Positions 1 through 9,061 of a stretch of DNA of 64,000 nt are shown here, piece after piece (within the stretch, counting starts at the first letter, position 1; each line of letters starts with the position of its first letter). The stretch comes from Cytobacillus suaedae (GTDB taxonomy: Bacteria > Bacillota > Bacilli > Bacillales > Bacillaceae_L). The DNA is taken from the NCBI GenBank assembly GCA_014960805.1, contig CP063163.1, forward strand, positions 1,041,001 through 1,105,000, read 5' to 3'. The notes below the pieces were generated by a model that was not told where the DNA came from, did not search any database, and saw nothing but the letters and a program-made list of their open reading frames with translations. A program made the position numbers and the translations under genes.

Positions 1-261
1 GTAACTGGAGTTATTATTATTAATACAATGTTTACGATACCGAGTGCTGTATTCTTTGAGGCATTCCTAAGCTTTATTGGTCTTGGATTACAAGCCCCAA
101 CAGCTTCACTTGGAACGCTAATAGATGATGGCTACAAATCAATGCAAACTTTCCCACACATGATGATCTTCCCTGCTGTGGTAATCAGTTTATTAATGAT
201 TGCATTCAACTTAATGGCAGATGGATTACGTGATGCACTAGATCCAAGAATGCGTGATTAG
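1..261 (+). CDS. oppC: Oligopeptide ABC transporter permease OppC, C-terminal part
   Basis: This is the last 86 codons of a gene that begins before the window. The frame is open from base 1. It encodes two hydrophobic segments around the EAFLSFIGLGLQ stretch, the conserved EAA-type cytoplasmic loop that contacts the ATPase subunits in OppC/DppC permeases. It ends with GLRDALDPRMRD, the usual OppC C-terminus. oppD and oppF follow directly on the same strand, so this is the 3' half of an opp operon for peptide uptake across the membrane. The partial length means only the C-terminal region can be judged. Confidence 0.93.
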   Translation, partial: VTGVIIINTMFTIPSAVFFEAFLSFIGLGLQAPTASLGTLIDDGYKSMQTFPHMMIFPAVVISLLMIAFNLMADGLRDALDPRMRD

Positions 262-279
262 AATAGGTAGGTGAATTGT

Positions 280-1335
280 ATGGACAAAATACTTGATGTA
301 AAGAATTTGCATGTGTCGTTTGACACATTTGCAGGGGAAGTACGAGCAATTCGTGGTGTGGATTTTTCAGTTAATAAAGGAGAAACCCTTGCAATAGTAG
401 GGGAGTCTGGTTCTGGAAAATCAGTTACTACGAAGACAATTATGAGACTATTACCGGATAAGATTGGAAAAATCAAAGAAGGAGAAATCCTTTTTGATGG
501 AAAAGACTTATCTAAGCTTTCAGAAAAAGAAATGCAGAAAATCCGTGGAAAAGATATTTCAATGATCTTCCAAGATCCTATGACTTCTTTAAATCCAACA
601 ATGAAAATTGGTGCTCAAATTGCTGAAGGACTTATCAAACATCAAAATTTGAGCAAAGGTGCGGCAAAGGAAAAAGTAATAGACTTGCTTAACCTAGTAG
701 GAATTCCTAATCCTGAAATTCGTTTTAATCAATATCCTCACCAATTTTCAGGCGGAATGCGTCAACGTGTTGTAATTGCAATTGCCCTTGCTTGTAACCC
801 AAAGGTTCTAATTGCGGACGAGCCTACAACAGCACTTGATGTTACAATACAAGCTCAAATATTAGAGCTTATGAAAGATATACAAAAAAAGATTGAGACT
901 TCCATTATTTTTATCACTCATGACTTAGGTGTTGTTGCAAACGTAGCAGACCGTGTGGCGGTTATGTATGGTGGTATGATCTGTGAGATTGGTACAGTTG
1001 ATGAGATTTTCTATAATCCTCAACATCCTTATACATGGGGATTAATCAGCTCTATGCCAAACTTAGAGACTGAAGGAGAGTTATACGCAATCCCAGGAAC
1101 ACCACCAAATTTACTATATCCTCCTAAAGGGGATGCATTTGCACCTAGAAATGAATATGCTCTAGAAATTGATTTTGAGAAGCAACCTCCTATGTTTAAG
1201 GTGTCTGATACACATTATGCAGCAACATGGTTACTTCACCCAGATGCACCGAAGGTCGAACCACCTCTTGTGATTAGAGAACGTAAAAAACGATACGAGG
1301 CAAGAGGAGTATCATCCACAGAGAGGAGGAAATAG
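280..1335 (+). CDS. oppD: Oligopeptide ABC transporter ATP-binding protein OppD
   Basis: This 351-residue ATPase energises peptide import together with OppF and the OppBC permeases. Visible motifs are Walker A (GESGSGKS, about residue 42), the Q-loop MIFQDPMTSLNP, the signature FSGGMRQRV, Walker B VLIADEPTTALD and the switch HDLGVVA. The C-terminal oligopeptide extension is present (HPYTWGLISSMP). The frame also opens at a GTG at 271, but the ATG at 280 is preceded by AGGTAGGTG and gives the standard start MDKILDVKNL. The oppF start follows 2 bases after the stop, so the pair is probably translationally coupled. Confidence 0.95.
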   Translation: MDKILDVKNLHVSFDTFAGEVRAIRGVDFSVNKGETLAIVGESGSGKSVTTKTIMRLLPDKIGKIKEGEILFDGKDLSKLSEKEMQKIRGKDISMIFQDPMTSLNPTMKIGAQIAEGLIKHQNLSKGAAKEKVIDLLNLVGIPNPEIRFNQYPHQFSGGMRQRVVIAIALACNPKVLIADEPTTALDVTIQAQILELMKDIQKKIETSIIFITHDLGVVANVADRVAVMYGGMICEIGTVDEIFYNPQHPYTWGLISSMPNLETEGELYAIPGTPPNLLYPPKGDAFAPRNEYALEIDFEKQPPMFKVSDTHYAATWLLHPDAPKVEPPLVIRERKKRYEARGVSSTERRK

Positions 1336-1337
1336 AA

Positions 1338-2279
1338 GTGGCATCGAATGAAAAACTTGTTGAGATTAAAAATCTAAAACAATATTTTAATGTTGGTAAG
1401 CCAAATATGGTTAAGGCGATTGATGGAATTTCCTTTGATATATTTAGGGGAGAAACATTAGGGCTTGTTGGGGAATCGGGTTGTGGGAAATCTACAACGG
1501 GGCGAACAATAATTCGTTTATATGATGCAACAGATGGTCAGGTACTATTTGAAGGTGAAGACGTTCATGGAAAAAAATCAAAAGCAGAGTTAAAGAAATT
1601 TAGTCGTAAAATGCAAATGATTTTCCAAGACCCGTATGCATCTTTAAATCCTAGAATGACTGTAGCTGATATTATTGCAGAGGGTATTGATATACACGGT
1701 CTTGCTCAAAATAGTCAAGATCGTATGAACCGTGTTCAAGAGTTGCTTGAAACTGTAGGATTAAATAAAGACCATGCAACTCGCTATCCGCATGAATTTA
1801 GTGGAGGACAACGTCAACGTATCGGAATTGCTCGTGCCTTGGCTGTTGACCCAGAATTCATCATTGCAGATGAACCGATTTCAGCTCTTGATGTATCAAT
1901 CCAAGCCCAAGTTGTTAACTTATTGAAAAAGCTACAAGAGGAAAAAGGATTAACCTACTTGTTTATAGCTCATGATTTATCAATGGTTAAGTATATTAGT
2001 GATCGTATCGGGGTTATGTATTTTGGGAAGATAGTTGAACTAGCAACGAGTGAAGAATTATACAATAATCCGATTCACCCTTATACGAAATCACTACTTT
2101 CAGCTATTCCTTTACCAGACCCTGAAACAGAGCGAACACGTAAACGTACAGGGTATGATTCTAGTATGCATAATTACACTGGAAATGAAGATGTACAGTT
2201 AAGAGAAGTAAAACCAGGTCACTATGTATCATGCTCAGAGGAAGAATTTAAGCAATACCAAGCTCTTTATAAAGATTAA
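1338..2279 (+). CDS. oppF: Oligopeptide ABC transporter ATP-binding protein OppF
   Basis: The second ATPase of the opp system, 313 residues. It has Walker A GESGCGKS, Q-loop MIFQDPYASLNP, signature FSGGQRQRI, Walker B IIADEPISALD and the HDLSMVK switch. The GTG start has a strong GAGGAGG site about 9 bases upstream that lies inside the end of oppD. A rho-independent terminator follows at once, so this is the last gene of the operon. The C-terminus ends with the HPYTKSLLSAIP peptide-transporter motif and a short acidic tail. OppF is ordinary in length and motifs. Confidence 0.95.
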   Translation: MASNEKLVEIKNLKQYFNVGKPNMVKAIDGISFDIFRGETLGLVGESGCGKSTTGRTIIRLYDATDGQVLFEGEDVHGKKSKAELKKFSRKMQMIFQDPYASLNPRMTVADIIAEGIDIHGLAQNSQDRMNRVQELLETVGLNKDHATRYPHEFSGGQRQRIGIARALAVDPEFIIADEPISALDVSIQAQVVNLLKKLQEEKGLTYLFIAHDLSMVKYISDRIGVMYFGKIVELATSEELYNNPIHPYTKSLLSAIPLPDPETERTRKRTGYDSSMHNYTGNEDVQLREVKPGHYVSCSEEEFKQYQALYKD

Positions 2280-2282
2280 CCT

Positions 2283-2312
2283 AAGATTCCGTTAAATCGG
2301 GATCTTTTTTTT
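2283..2312 (+). terminator. Rho-independent terminator of opp operon
   Basis: An AAGATTCCG / CGGGATCTT stem closed by a six-base loop runs into eight T residues, four bases after the oppF stop codon. Confidence 0.85.
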
Positions 2313-2641
2313 ATGTATTGGTTCTACTGACAGTATTTATAAGGGCAATTGACCTATTTTCATTTACTGTTTTGCAAACACTAAGCCTATAAGTCAAAAG
2401 AAAAGTAATAACAAAGTAGTAGGATAAAATGTGAAGTCATTTCATACGTTAGAATAAATTAAACGATTTTGGTTTTTAGATTGGGCTAAGCCAGTAATTA
2501 TTTTAGGACAGGGATCACAAATTGTTTACAGATTAAAGGAGGAAATATTGTTGGAAAATTAAAAATATGTCAAAAAGTGTACGAATTTGTTGAAAGTTGA
2601 CTTATAATGTACACAGAGACTAAGAGGGGGGACGTATATAA
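2313..2641. other. Intergenic region upstream of glycoside hydrolase gene
   Basis: About 330 bases without a supportable gene. A TATAAT hexamer at 2603-2608 is the best -10 candidate for the downstream gene, but no good -35 lies 17 bases upstream. A strong AGAGGGGGG ribosome site ends about 9 bases before the ATG at 2642. I see no RNA gene or repeat here. Confidence 0.4.
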
Positions 2642-3850
2642 ATGGGGAAGAAAACAATTGTTACAGTCATGTTTATTGTTACCTTCATATTTAGTATTGG
2701 AACGGCTAATGTTTATGCGACGGAAAAGGCAGAATTAATTGCTAGTCATCATTCTGGAAAAGAGCCAGGGTTTATTAAAAAGGAGCTACCAGAAAAGCTC
2801 ACAAGATTTATGTTTGATTCTGGATTTACCTTTGAATACCCTGATGCAATTAGAGGGATCTATGTAACAGGACACTCAGCCGGTGGAAGTAAATTTGAAA
2901 AATTACTTAACCTCGTCGATAACTCGGACTTAAATGCAATGGTTATTGATATTAAGGACGACCATGGTAACTTAACGTACAAACCAAAAGAAGCTTCAAC
3001 TTACGAAGACATTGCTAAAAATTATATTAAAGACCCGGTACAAGTACTAAAGACACTTGAGGAGAAACAAATCTATCCGATTGCAAGGGTGGTTGTGTTT
3101 AAAGATTCTGTACTTGCTAATAAACAGCCTGAACTATCTTTTAAAGAAGGTAATGCTGTCTGGAAAAACGGACGAGGGGAATCATTTGTAAATCCTTTTC
3201 TACAAGAAGTATGGGATTACAATGTGGGCATTGCCATTGAAGCGGCAAAACTAGGCTTCCAAGAGATTCAATTTGATTATGTTCGTTTCCCAGAAGGATT
3301 CGAAAAAAGGGATAAAACACTCGTATACAACATGGGTGAATATCAGGGAGATCAATCAGATGTAAAAAAACGTGTTCAAGCTGTTACTGACTTTGTTGCC
3401 TATGCCAAGGAAAAGCTAGAGCCTTACAATGTGAAAGTATCTGTTGATATCTTTGGTTATACAGCAACACTTCCTGAAGCACCAGGAATAGGGCAAAACT
3501 TCAGCAAAATATCAGAGCATGTAGACGTTATTTCTTCGATGATTTATCCAAGTCACTGGACTTCGTACTTTGGTATTGCTAAACCTGATATAGAGCCATA
3601 TCAGTTAGTTACTGAATACGCTAAGGTTGAAAAGGAAAAATTAAGTGAACTACAAAACCCTCCTATCTCAAGACCATGGATTCAGGATTTTACAGCTAGA
3701 TGGTTAGGGAAAGGGAATTATAAAGTGTATGGTAAGGCAGAAGTAGAAGCTCAAATCAGAGGATTAAACGAACAAGGAATTAGTGAATATTTGATTTGGA
3801 ATGCAGGCAATACCTATACGGAAGGTGTAGATTACACACCACTTAATTAA
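2642..3850 (+). CDS. Putative exported glycoside hydrolase (DUF4015 family)
   Basis: A 402-residue protein with an N-terminal signal peptide (hydrophobic residues 5-25, probable cleavage after NVYA). The mature part has the pattern of putative glycoside hydrolases of the DUF4015 (GH13-like, TIM-barrel) family: GIYVTGHSAGG, MVIDIKDDHGNL, YPIARVVVFKD, IQFDYVRFPEGF, VSVDIFGYTA, SSMIYPSHW and a C-terminal YLIWNAGNTYTEG. The carboxylates in DIKDD and in the DYVRFPE segment are the likely active-site residues. It probably acts outside the membrane on a polysaccharide, but the substrate is unknown. It is monocistronic, with its own promoter region and terminator. Confidence 0.82.
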   Translation: MGKKTIVTVMFIVTFIFSIGTANVYATEKAELIASHHSGKEPGFIKKELPEKLTRFMFDSGFTFEYPDAIRGIYVTGHSAGGSKFEKLLNLVDNSDLNAMVIDIKDDHGNLTYKPKEASTYEDIAKNYIKDPVQVLKTLEEKQIYPIARVVVFKDSVLANKQPELSFKEGNAVWKNGRGESFVNPFLQEVWDYNVGIAIEAAKLGFQEIQFDYVRFPEGFEKRDKTLVYNMGEYQGDQSDVKKRVQAVTDFVAYAKEKLEPYNVKVSVDIFGYTATLPEAPGIGQNFSKISEHVDVISSMIYPSHWTSYFGIAKPDIEPYQLVTEYAKVEKEKLSELQNPPISRPWIQDFTARWLGKGNYKVYGKAEVEAQIRGLNEQGISEYLIWNAGNTYTEGVDYTPLN

Positions 3851-3858
3851 CTTAATAA

Positions 3859-3893
3859 AAAATCCTAACGAATGAGTTCGTTAGGATTTTTTG
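3859..3893. terminator. Strong terminator, likely bidirectional
   Basis: A 13-base stem, AATCCTAACGAA / TTCGTTAGGATT, with a TGAG loop is flanked by A-rich and T-rich runs. It can serve the upstream gene and the convergent small gene at 3900-4103. Confidence 0.85.
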
Positions 3894-3899
3894 TGTTCA

Positions 3900-4103
3900 T
3901 TAGTTATTCCAGAAAGATTTTTTAGCGTTACCGCCAACACCTTTCCATCCTGTTTGTGTATTTGCAGCATTATTAAAGCTTACGTCTTTTGTTTTACCAC
4001 CAAAAAACTTTTCACCGATTCCATTTAAAACTACACCAATTACAGCAGTAATTCCGATAATAAGAAGGGCAACAAGTGTAAAATCTATTATGTAACCTAA
4101 CAT
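3900..4103 (-). CDS. Small single-pass membrane protein, unknown function
   Basis: A 67-residue protein with one long hydrophobic segment (about residues 4-28, rich in I/L/V), then a GEKFFGGKT turn and a polar Asn/Gly-rich C-terminus ending WNN. The ATG at 4103 is preceded by AAAGGGAGGATC at good spacing, and the gene converges on a terminator, so it looks real. I do not recognise a family. It resembles short sporulation or cell-envelope membrane peptides, but nothing in the sequence fixes a role. Confidence 0.6.
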   Translation of the reverse strand: MLGYIIDFTLVALLIIGITAVIGVVLNGIGEKFFGGKTKDVSFNNAANTQTGWKGVGGNAKKSFWNN

Positions 4104-4286
4104 GAAAGATCCTCCCTTTTATATAAAAAGAAAATTTTTATCTCAAAATAAAATTCATAACATATACTTCTATTTTATTCTATATTGAACAGGATTTAAA
4201 GGGGAATATTAAATTTAGTGAACATATAATTACTATATCAAAATATGGCTCTTTTCTAAAGGGTGTTATTTTCACATTGAATCTAG

Positions 4287-4363
4287 ACCGTTACTTTTCG
4301 CTGCAGGCACTTGCTTTCCTCTACTTCCCGCAGGAGTCAAGTGCCCTCCGCTACAATCCACTC
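4287..4363 (-). repeat. Dispersed palindromic repeat, copy 1 (internally deleted)
   Basis: This short copy of the repeat seen in full at 10298-10430, 55450-55580 and 61121-61310 keeps both arms. In the minus-strand sense it reads GTGGATTGTAGCGGAGGGCA ... GCAAGTGCCTGCAGCGAAAA. It lacks the central GC-rich segment, going straight from CTCCTGCGGGAAG to GAGGAAAGCAAG. It lies just upstream of yjbC. Confidence 0.8.
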
Positions 4364-4471
4364 TTCTTTTATATACAATTAATTCAACAAACTTTATTAA
4401 AAGAGCCAAAAATAAAAAGTAAAATATGTTACCATATAAATAAGGATGAAAACTTGAAAGGAGTGTTTCAT

Positions 4472-5047
4472 TTGAGTTGGTATACGAAATTAAATCAGTA
4501 TTTTCCAGTTGAAGAAATGAAATCAAAAGAACATATGGAGATTTTGTTGAAGGAAAGAGGAGACATTTACCATAAAGATGAAGGACCAAATCATGTATTA
4601 ATGTACGCAGAATTTGAAGACTTTATTTTTATTGATTATTTATTTGTTTCGGGTGCAGCGAGAGGACAAGGGCTTGGCAGAAAGCTAATTGAGAAATTAA
4701 AAAGTAAAAATAAGGCGATTATATTAGAGGTTGAACCAATTGACTATGAGGATACAGATACTGAAAAACGATTAAGATTTTATAAACGTGAAGGATTTGA
4801 ACATGCTCAGTCCATTGGTTATAGACGCCTATCATTAGCCACAAATGAAGTGAATCAGTTAGAAATTTTATATTGGTCTCCGACGAATGAGTCCGAAGAA
4901 TCCATCTATGAAGCGATGAGAAAAACCTATAAAATGATTCATACCTATAAAGACAAAGAAGTGTATGGTAAGTCCTATCAGAGTGTGAATGACGTTTTAA
5001 CATATAACAAAAAAAATGATAATGATGATATTTTATCTGATGTATAA
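4472..5047 (+). CDS. yjbC: GNAT-family N-acetyltransferase YjbC
   Basis: A 191-residue acetyltransferase. The acetyl-CoA binding loop is RGQGLGRKL (about residue 68), followed by the beta-4/5 pattern IILEVEPIDYEDT and the FYKREGFE motif near residue 108. The frame is open from 4277, but that part runs through the dispersed repeat. A TTG at 4472 with AAAGGAG eight bases upstream gives MSWYTKLNQYF and the length known for B. subtilis YjbC. As in B. subtilis, it sits directly upstream of spx. Its substrate is not known. Confidence 0.88.
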   Translation: MSWYTKLNQYFPVEEMKSKEHMEILLKERGDIYHKDEGPNHVLMYAEFEDFIFIDYLFVSGAARGQGLGRKLIEKLKSKNKAIILEVEPIDYEDTDTEKRLRFYKREGFEHAQSIGYRRLSLATNEVNQLEILYWSPTNESEESIYEAMRKTYKMIHTYKDKEVYGKSYQSVNDVLTYNKKNDNDDILSDV

Positions 5048-5244
5048 GTATTTGTATAAAAATTGTATAACTATTTATGACAAATTTGTGAATTCATCTA
5101 TCATTTCAAATAAATTTATTGTATAATAAATGGAGAAATTACTTAATTAAAGTGATTACAATAAAAGATTTAGTTTTTCTTACAACTTAAGATAAATCGT
5201 TGTCTTACTTAAACTCATCTTTATTAAAGGGAGTGAATCTATTT

Positions 5245-5640
5245 ATGGTAACATTATTTACTTCACCAAGCTGCACATCATGTCGTAAGGCTAAATCATG
5301 GCTAGAGGAACACAGTATTCCATATACAGAGAGAAACATTTTCTCTGAGCCATTATCAATTGTAGAAATCAAAGAGATTCTTCGTATGACTGAGGACGGA
5401 ACTGATGAAATTATCTCAACCCGTTCGAAGATATTTCAGAAGCTGAATATTAATGTTGAATCCATGCCATTACAGGATTTATATGCTTTAATTCAGGAGC
5501 ATCCTGGCTTGTTGCGTAGACCTATCATTATCGATGAGAAACGTTTGCAAGTAGGTTATAATGAGGATGAGATACGACGTTTCTTACCAAGAAAAGTGCG
5601 TACTTTCCAGCTTCGAGAAGCACAAAAATTAGTTAACTAA
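5245..5640 (+). CDS. spx: Transcriptional regulator Spx (ArsC family)
   Basis: Spx is a 131-residue thiol-stress regulator. It binds the RNA polymerase alpha-subunit C-terminal domain and activates thioredoxin and thiol-homeostasis genes when its CxxC disulphide forms. The redox centre [11 protein letters not shown] gives Cys10 and Cys13. The [25 protein letters not shown] region is typical. The frame is open further upstream, but the ATG at 5245 has AAAGGGAGTG at correct spacing and gives the canonical [10 protein letters not shown]. Levels are set by ClpXP with the adaptor YjbH, whose gene lies at 13218-14090. Confidence 0.97.
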   Translation: MVTLFTSPSCTSCRKAKSWLEEHSIPYTERNIFSEPLSIVEIKEILRMTEDGTDEIISTRSKIFQKLNINVESMPLQDLYALIQEHPGLLRRPIIIDEKRLQVGYNEDEIRRFLPRKVRTFQLREAQKLVN

Positions 5641-5658
5641 CATAGAGTACATGTGCAA

Positions 5659-5692
5659 AAAAACTTCTACATTTCAAAATTGTAGAAGTTTT
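5659..5692. terminator. Bidirectional terminator between spx and yjbE
   Basis: An AAACTTCTACA / TGTAGAAGTTT stem with A and T runs on either side lies between the convergent genes spx and yjbE. Confidence 0.8.
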
Positions 5693-5716
5693 TGTTTTTA
5701 ATTCAAACTCTAAAGC

Positions 5717-6394
5717 CTAGTTTTTAACACCAGAGAAACTTTTAATCCGGTTTGTAAGAAGTCCGGCAAACAAGATAAGACAAATACTAAGAAAAGGGAT
5801 CATAGTAAAAAGTGGTTGATAATTTTCATATAAGTAGTGAAGCCTTTCCTCGTTAACGATCATCTTACCAGCAGTGTAGGCAAGTATACTTGCACCAAAA
5901 TAAATGAGTACAGGAAATCTCTCCATTAGGTACAAGATGACTTTGCTTCCCCAAATAATGATTGGAATGGACACACATAATCCTAAAACAACGAGATAAA
6001 AGTTGCCGTGTGCAGCTCCTGCTATTGCAATTACATTATCAATACCCATTATCAGGTCCGCTATGACAATTGTTTTAATGGCTGCAAAAAGGGTAACGCC
6101 ACCATTTATCGAAGAATTATCATCATTATGATCTACAAGCAATTTGTAGGCAAGTAATAGCAGAAATACACCGCCAGCAAATTGTAAAAATGGAATCTTT
6201 AATAAAAATACAGCTGCGATAGTCACTACAATTCTGATGAAAACCGCCAAAACTGTACCAAGGATTATTGCTTTATTTCGTTTAGTTTCTGGGAGGTTTC
6301 TACAAGCTAATGCAATTACAATTGCATTATCCCCACCTAAAATAATGTCAATACCAATGATTAATAAAATAGATGTAATTAACTCTAAGTCCAA
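5717..6394 (-). CDS. yjbE: TerC-family membrane protein YjbE (probable metal/Mn exporter)
   Basis: An integral membrane protein of about 225 residues with seven hydrophobic segments. The TerC signatures are GGDNAIVIALACRNLP (about residue 17) and DLIMGIDNVIAIAG (about residue 110), whose acidic residues lie in membrane helices and are thought to bind the metal. Related B. subtilis TerC proteins export manganese and help load secreted enzymes with Mn. The start is a TTG at 6394 (GTG at 6397 also possible) placed 7 bases after AAGGGAGG. It is convergent with spx. The link to the manganese-oxidase genes 26 kb away is only suggestive. Confidence 0.85.
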   Translation of the reverse strand: MDLELITSILLIIGIDIILGGDNAIVIALACRNLPETKRNKAIILGTVLAVFIRIVVTIAAVFLLKIPFLQFAGGVFLLLLAYKLLVDHNDDNSSINGGVTLFAAIKTIVIADLIMGIDNVIAIAGAAHGNFYLVVLGLCVSIPIIIWGSKVILYLMERFPVLIYFGASILAYTAGKMIVNEERLHYLYENYQPLFTMIPFLSICLILFAGLLTNRIKSFSGVKN

Positions 6395-6708
6395 CACAAA
6401 TCCTCCCTTAGACAAGTCATATTACTATGTATAAGTAAAAAGCAATTTAGTTATGACAACAAACAAAACAGGATTTAAATATAAGGTAAGATTTTAGGCG
6501 ATAGGGCGAATAACTGTTTTTATGAAATTCGGCTTTTTTATTTCCATTCTTAAGCTTTTTATCATAAAATAAGAGTACAAGATATTGATGTCTTCTTTTA
6601 GGATTATCTACTCTTGTTTTTGGGTAAAGTGGTAAAGAACTGTTTACATCGACTCGGGGGTATTTTTGTCCCTTCAAAAATGGAGCTAGAAGGGAGAGGT
6701 TTTAGCTT

Positions 6709-7389
6709 ATGGAAATCGAACGTATTAATGAATATACAGTAAAATTTTATATTTCATATGTTGATATAGAAGAAAGAGGCTTTGACCGCGAGGAAATTTG
6801 GTATAACCGTGAGAGAAGTGAGGAGCTCTTCTGGGAGATGATGGATGAAGTTCATCAGGAAGAAGAGTTTACTGTAGAGGGGCCATTATGGATACAAGTC
6901 CAAGCATTAGAAAAAGGTCTTGAAGTTCTGGTAACCCGGGCGCAAATATCTAAGGATGGACATAAATTCGAACTACCAATCTCAGATGAGAAATTTAGAG
7001 ATATGCCAGTAGATGAAAGAATTGAATCACTACTTGATGAGCATTTTAATACAAAGCGAAATTCAGAAAGTGACTCACCATCAAATGATGAAGATCAATT
7101 AGATTTTTTACTTCGTTTTCAGGATTTTGAAGATGCCATCTCGCTTGCACATCGTACACAGCTCTTAGAATTAACAAATAAATTATACTATTTTGAAGGT
7201 CACTATTATCTCTATATTGAATTCTTAGATGCGGATTGTACTGAAGACGAACTTGAGAATACACTTAGTATAGTCTTAGAATACGGCCAGGAATCTAGAA
7301 TTTCGATTCATCGAATTGAAGAGTACGGAAAGACAGTCATGAAAGAAAATGCACTATCAGAAATAGCTAAACACTTTCCGTTAAAATAA
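6709..7389 (+). CDS. mecA: Adaptor protein MecA
   Basis: MecA, 226 residues, targets ComK, ComS and unfolded proteins to the ClpC/ClpP protease. The N-terminal substrate-binding part starts MEIERINEYTVKFYISYVDIEERGFDREEIWYN in the usual way (residues 1-33). An acidic, Ser/Asp-rich linker follows at about 110-125. The C-terminal ClpC-binding domain holds DFEDAISLAHR and LYYFEGHYYLYIEF. AAGGGAGAGG lies upstream of the ATG. The position after spx/yjbE matches B. subtilis. A terminator follows directly. Confidence 0.95.
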   Translation: MEIERINEYTVKFYISYVDIEERGFDREEIWYNRERSEELFWEMMDEVHQEEEFTVEGPLWIQVQALEKGLEVLVTRAQISKDGHKFELPISDEKFRDMPVDERIESLLDEHFNTKRNSESDSPSNDEDQLDFLLRFQDFEDAISLAHRTQLLELTNKLYYFEGHYYLYIEFLDADCTEDELENTLSIVLEYGQESRISIHRIEEYGKTVMKENALSEIAKHFPLK

Positions 7390-7391
7390 AC

Positions 7392-7423
7392 GACCGATTT
7401 CAGTGTGAAATCGGTCTTTTTTT
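7392..7423 (+). terminator. mecA terminator
   Basis: A GACCGATTT / AAATCGGTC stem followed by seven T, two bases after the mecA stop. Confidence 0.88.
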
Positions 7424-7455
7424 ACAATGCTGGTTTTCTAGGACGGTGAAACAAT

Positions 7456-8967
7456 ATGAAAAATACATTGAGAGTCATTGTATTTTTAAGCATCATTTCT
7501 CTTTTGCTTTATATTAGCCAAGGGTATTGGGAAGGCTGGCTTTTAGGTGCTTTAAGTATTATGTTTACCCTCTCAGCAATATTTATTGCGCTTATTATCT
7601 TTTTAGAAAATAGGCACCCCACTCAAACGTTGACTTGGTTAGTGGTACTTGGGAGCTTCCCATTACTAGGTTTCTTTTTTTATCTTATTTTTGGACGCAA
7701 CTATAGAAAGAAGAGACTCTTTCAGAAAAAGGCGTTATTAGATGAGCAAACCTTTTCACAATTTGAAGGAAGCTTTGAGAACAATGAAGAAAAAATCGAT
7801 CAAGTCGGAGAGAATCAACAACACTTATTTCGCCTAGCACATAGAATTGGTAAGAGTCCTATTTCTTTCGCTACTGATACGACAATATTAACGAATGGAG
7901 AAATGACTTTTTCAACGATTTTTGAAGAATTAAGGAAAGCAAAGCACCATATTCATTTAGAATATTATATTGTAAGACATGATGGAATTGGTCAACAGTT
8001 GAAGGAAATTCTTATTGAGAGAGTAAAGAATGGAGTAAGAGTCCGTTTCTTATATGATGCGGTAGGGGGATGGAAACTCTCTAAGAAGTATATTCGTGAG
8101 CTTCATGAAGCTGGAGTGGAAATGATTCCATTTTCACCAGTTAAGCTTCCATTTTTAAATAATAAGATTAATTTCCGTAATCACCGTAAAATCGTTATTG
8201 TTGATGGATCTATTGGATTTGTAGGTGGTTTAAATGTTGGAGATGAGTACATAGGGAAGAACAAATACTTTGGTTTTTGGCGTGACACACACCTCATGTT
8301 AACGGGAGAGGCTGTTCGAACTTTACAATTGATATTCTTTCAAGATTGGTATCATATGACTGGGGAAAAACATTTGAATCAAAATTATCTTTCTCCAGAA
8401 TTAATTGAGGAAAATCAATTGGGTGGGGTCCAATTAATAGCTGGGGGACCTGATAATGAATGGGAAGTCATTAAGAATCTATTTTTCTCGATGATTATTT
8501 CTGCTAAAAAGTCAATCTGGATTGCTTCTCCCTATTTTATTCCTGACGAAGATATTTTATCTGCTTTAAAAATAGCCGCACTAAGTGGCATAGATGTTCG
8601 AATACTCGTTCCTTACCATCCTGATAAAAAAATTGTATTCTATGCCTCAAGATCATATTTCCCGGTACTACTAGAGGCGGGGGCAAAAATTTATGAGTAT
8701 AAAAAGGGCTTTATGCATAGTAAAATAATGATTATTGATGGTGAATTAGCTTCAATAGGGACTTCTAATATGGATATGAGAAGCTTTCATTTAAACTTTG
8801 AAATAAACGCATTTTTATATCGAACAGAAAGTACGGCTACATTAGTTCAAGATTTTATGCAAGACATAGAAGATTCTACAAAAATTGATAAGGATACTTT
8901 CAGTAAACGTTCATTAAAACAAAGACTATTTGAATCCACTTCAAGATTATTATCACCGTTATTATAA
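7456..8967 (+). CDS. cls: Cardiolipin synthase (phospholipase D superfamily)
   Basis: A 503-residue membrane-bound enzyme that condenses two phosphatidylglycerols to cardiolipin and glycerol. Two N-terminal membrane helices (about residues 5-30 and 33-80, including PTQTLTWLVVLGSFPLLGF) precede two PLD domains. The two HKD motifs are HRKIVIVDG (about residue 245) and HSKIMIIDG (about residue 421). Length and order are standard for Bacillus ClsA-type enzymes. B. subtilis does not have cls at this position, so this is a local insertion into the mecA-coiA interval. Confidence 0.93.
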   Translation: MKNTLRVIVFLSIISLLLYISQGYWEGWLLGALSIMFTLSAIFIALIIFLENRHPTQTLTWLVVLGSFPLLGFFFYLIFGRNYRKKRLFQKKALLDEQTFSQFEGSFENNEEKIDQVGENQQHLFRLAHRIGKSPISFATDTTILTNGEMTFSTIFEELRKAKHHIHLEYYIVRHDGIGQQLKEILIERVKNGVRVRFLYDAVGGWKLSKKYIRELHEAGVEMIPFSPVKLPFLNNKINFRNHRKIVIVDGSIGFVGGLNVGDEYIGKNKYFGFWRDTHLMLTGEAVRTLQLIFFQDWYHMTGEKHLNQNYLSPELIEENQLGGVQLIAGGPDNEWEVIKNLFFSMIISAKKSIWIASPYFIPDEDILSALKIAALSGIDVRILVPYHPDKKIVFYASRSYFPVLLEAGAKIYEYKKGFMHSKIMIIDGELASIGTSNMDMRSFHLNFEINAFLYRTESTATLVQDFMQDIEDSTKIDKDTFSKRSLKQRLFESTSRLLSPLL

Positions 8968-8995
8968 GCCTTAATTTATTAGGCTTATTTTTTTA
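8964..8995 (+). terminator. cls terminator
   Basis: ATAAGCCT / AGGCTTAT inverted repeat followed by a T-run, overlapping the cls stop codon. Confidence 0.75.
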
Positions 8996-9061
8996 TATAA
9001 AGGATTCCCAGAAGTCTGTGACGAATAAGAAGAGGTGATAAAGTTAAAAGGAGGAATCGAA

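Noticed and set aside
6447-6677. Minus-strand frame of 76 codons upstream of mecA
   Set aside because: It lies over the mecA promoter region, lacks a ribosome site and has no family features.
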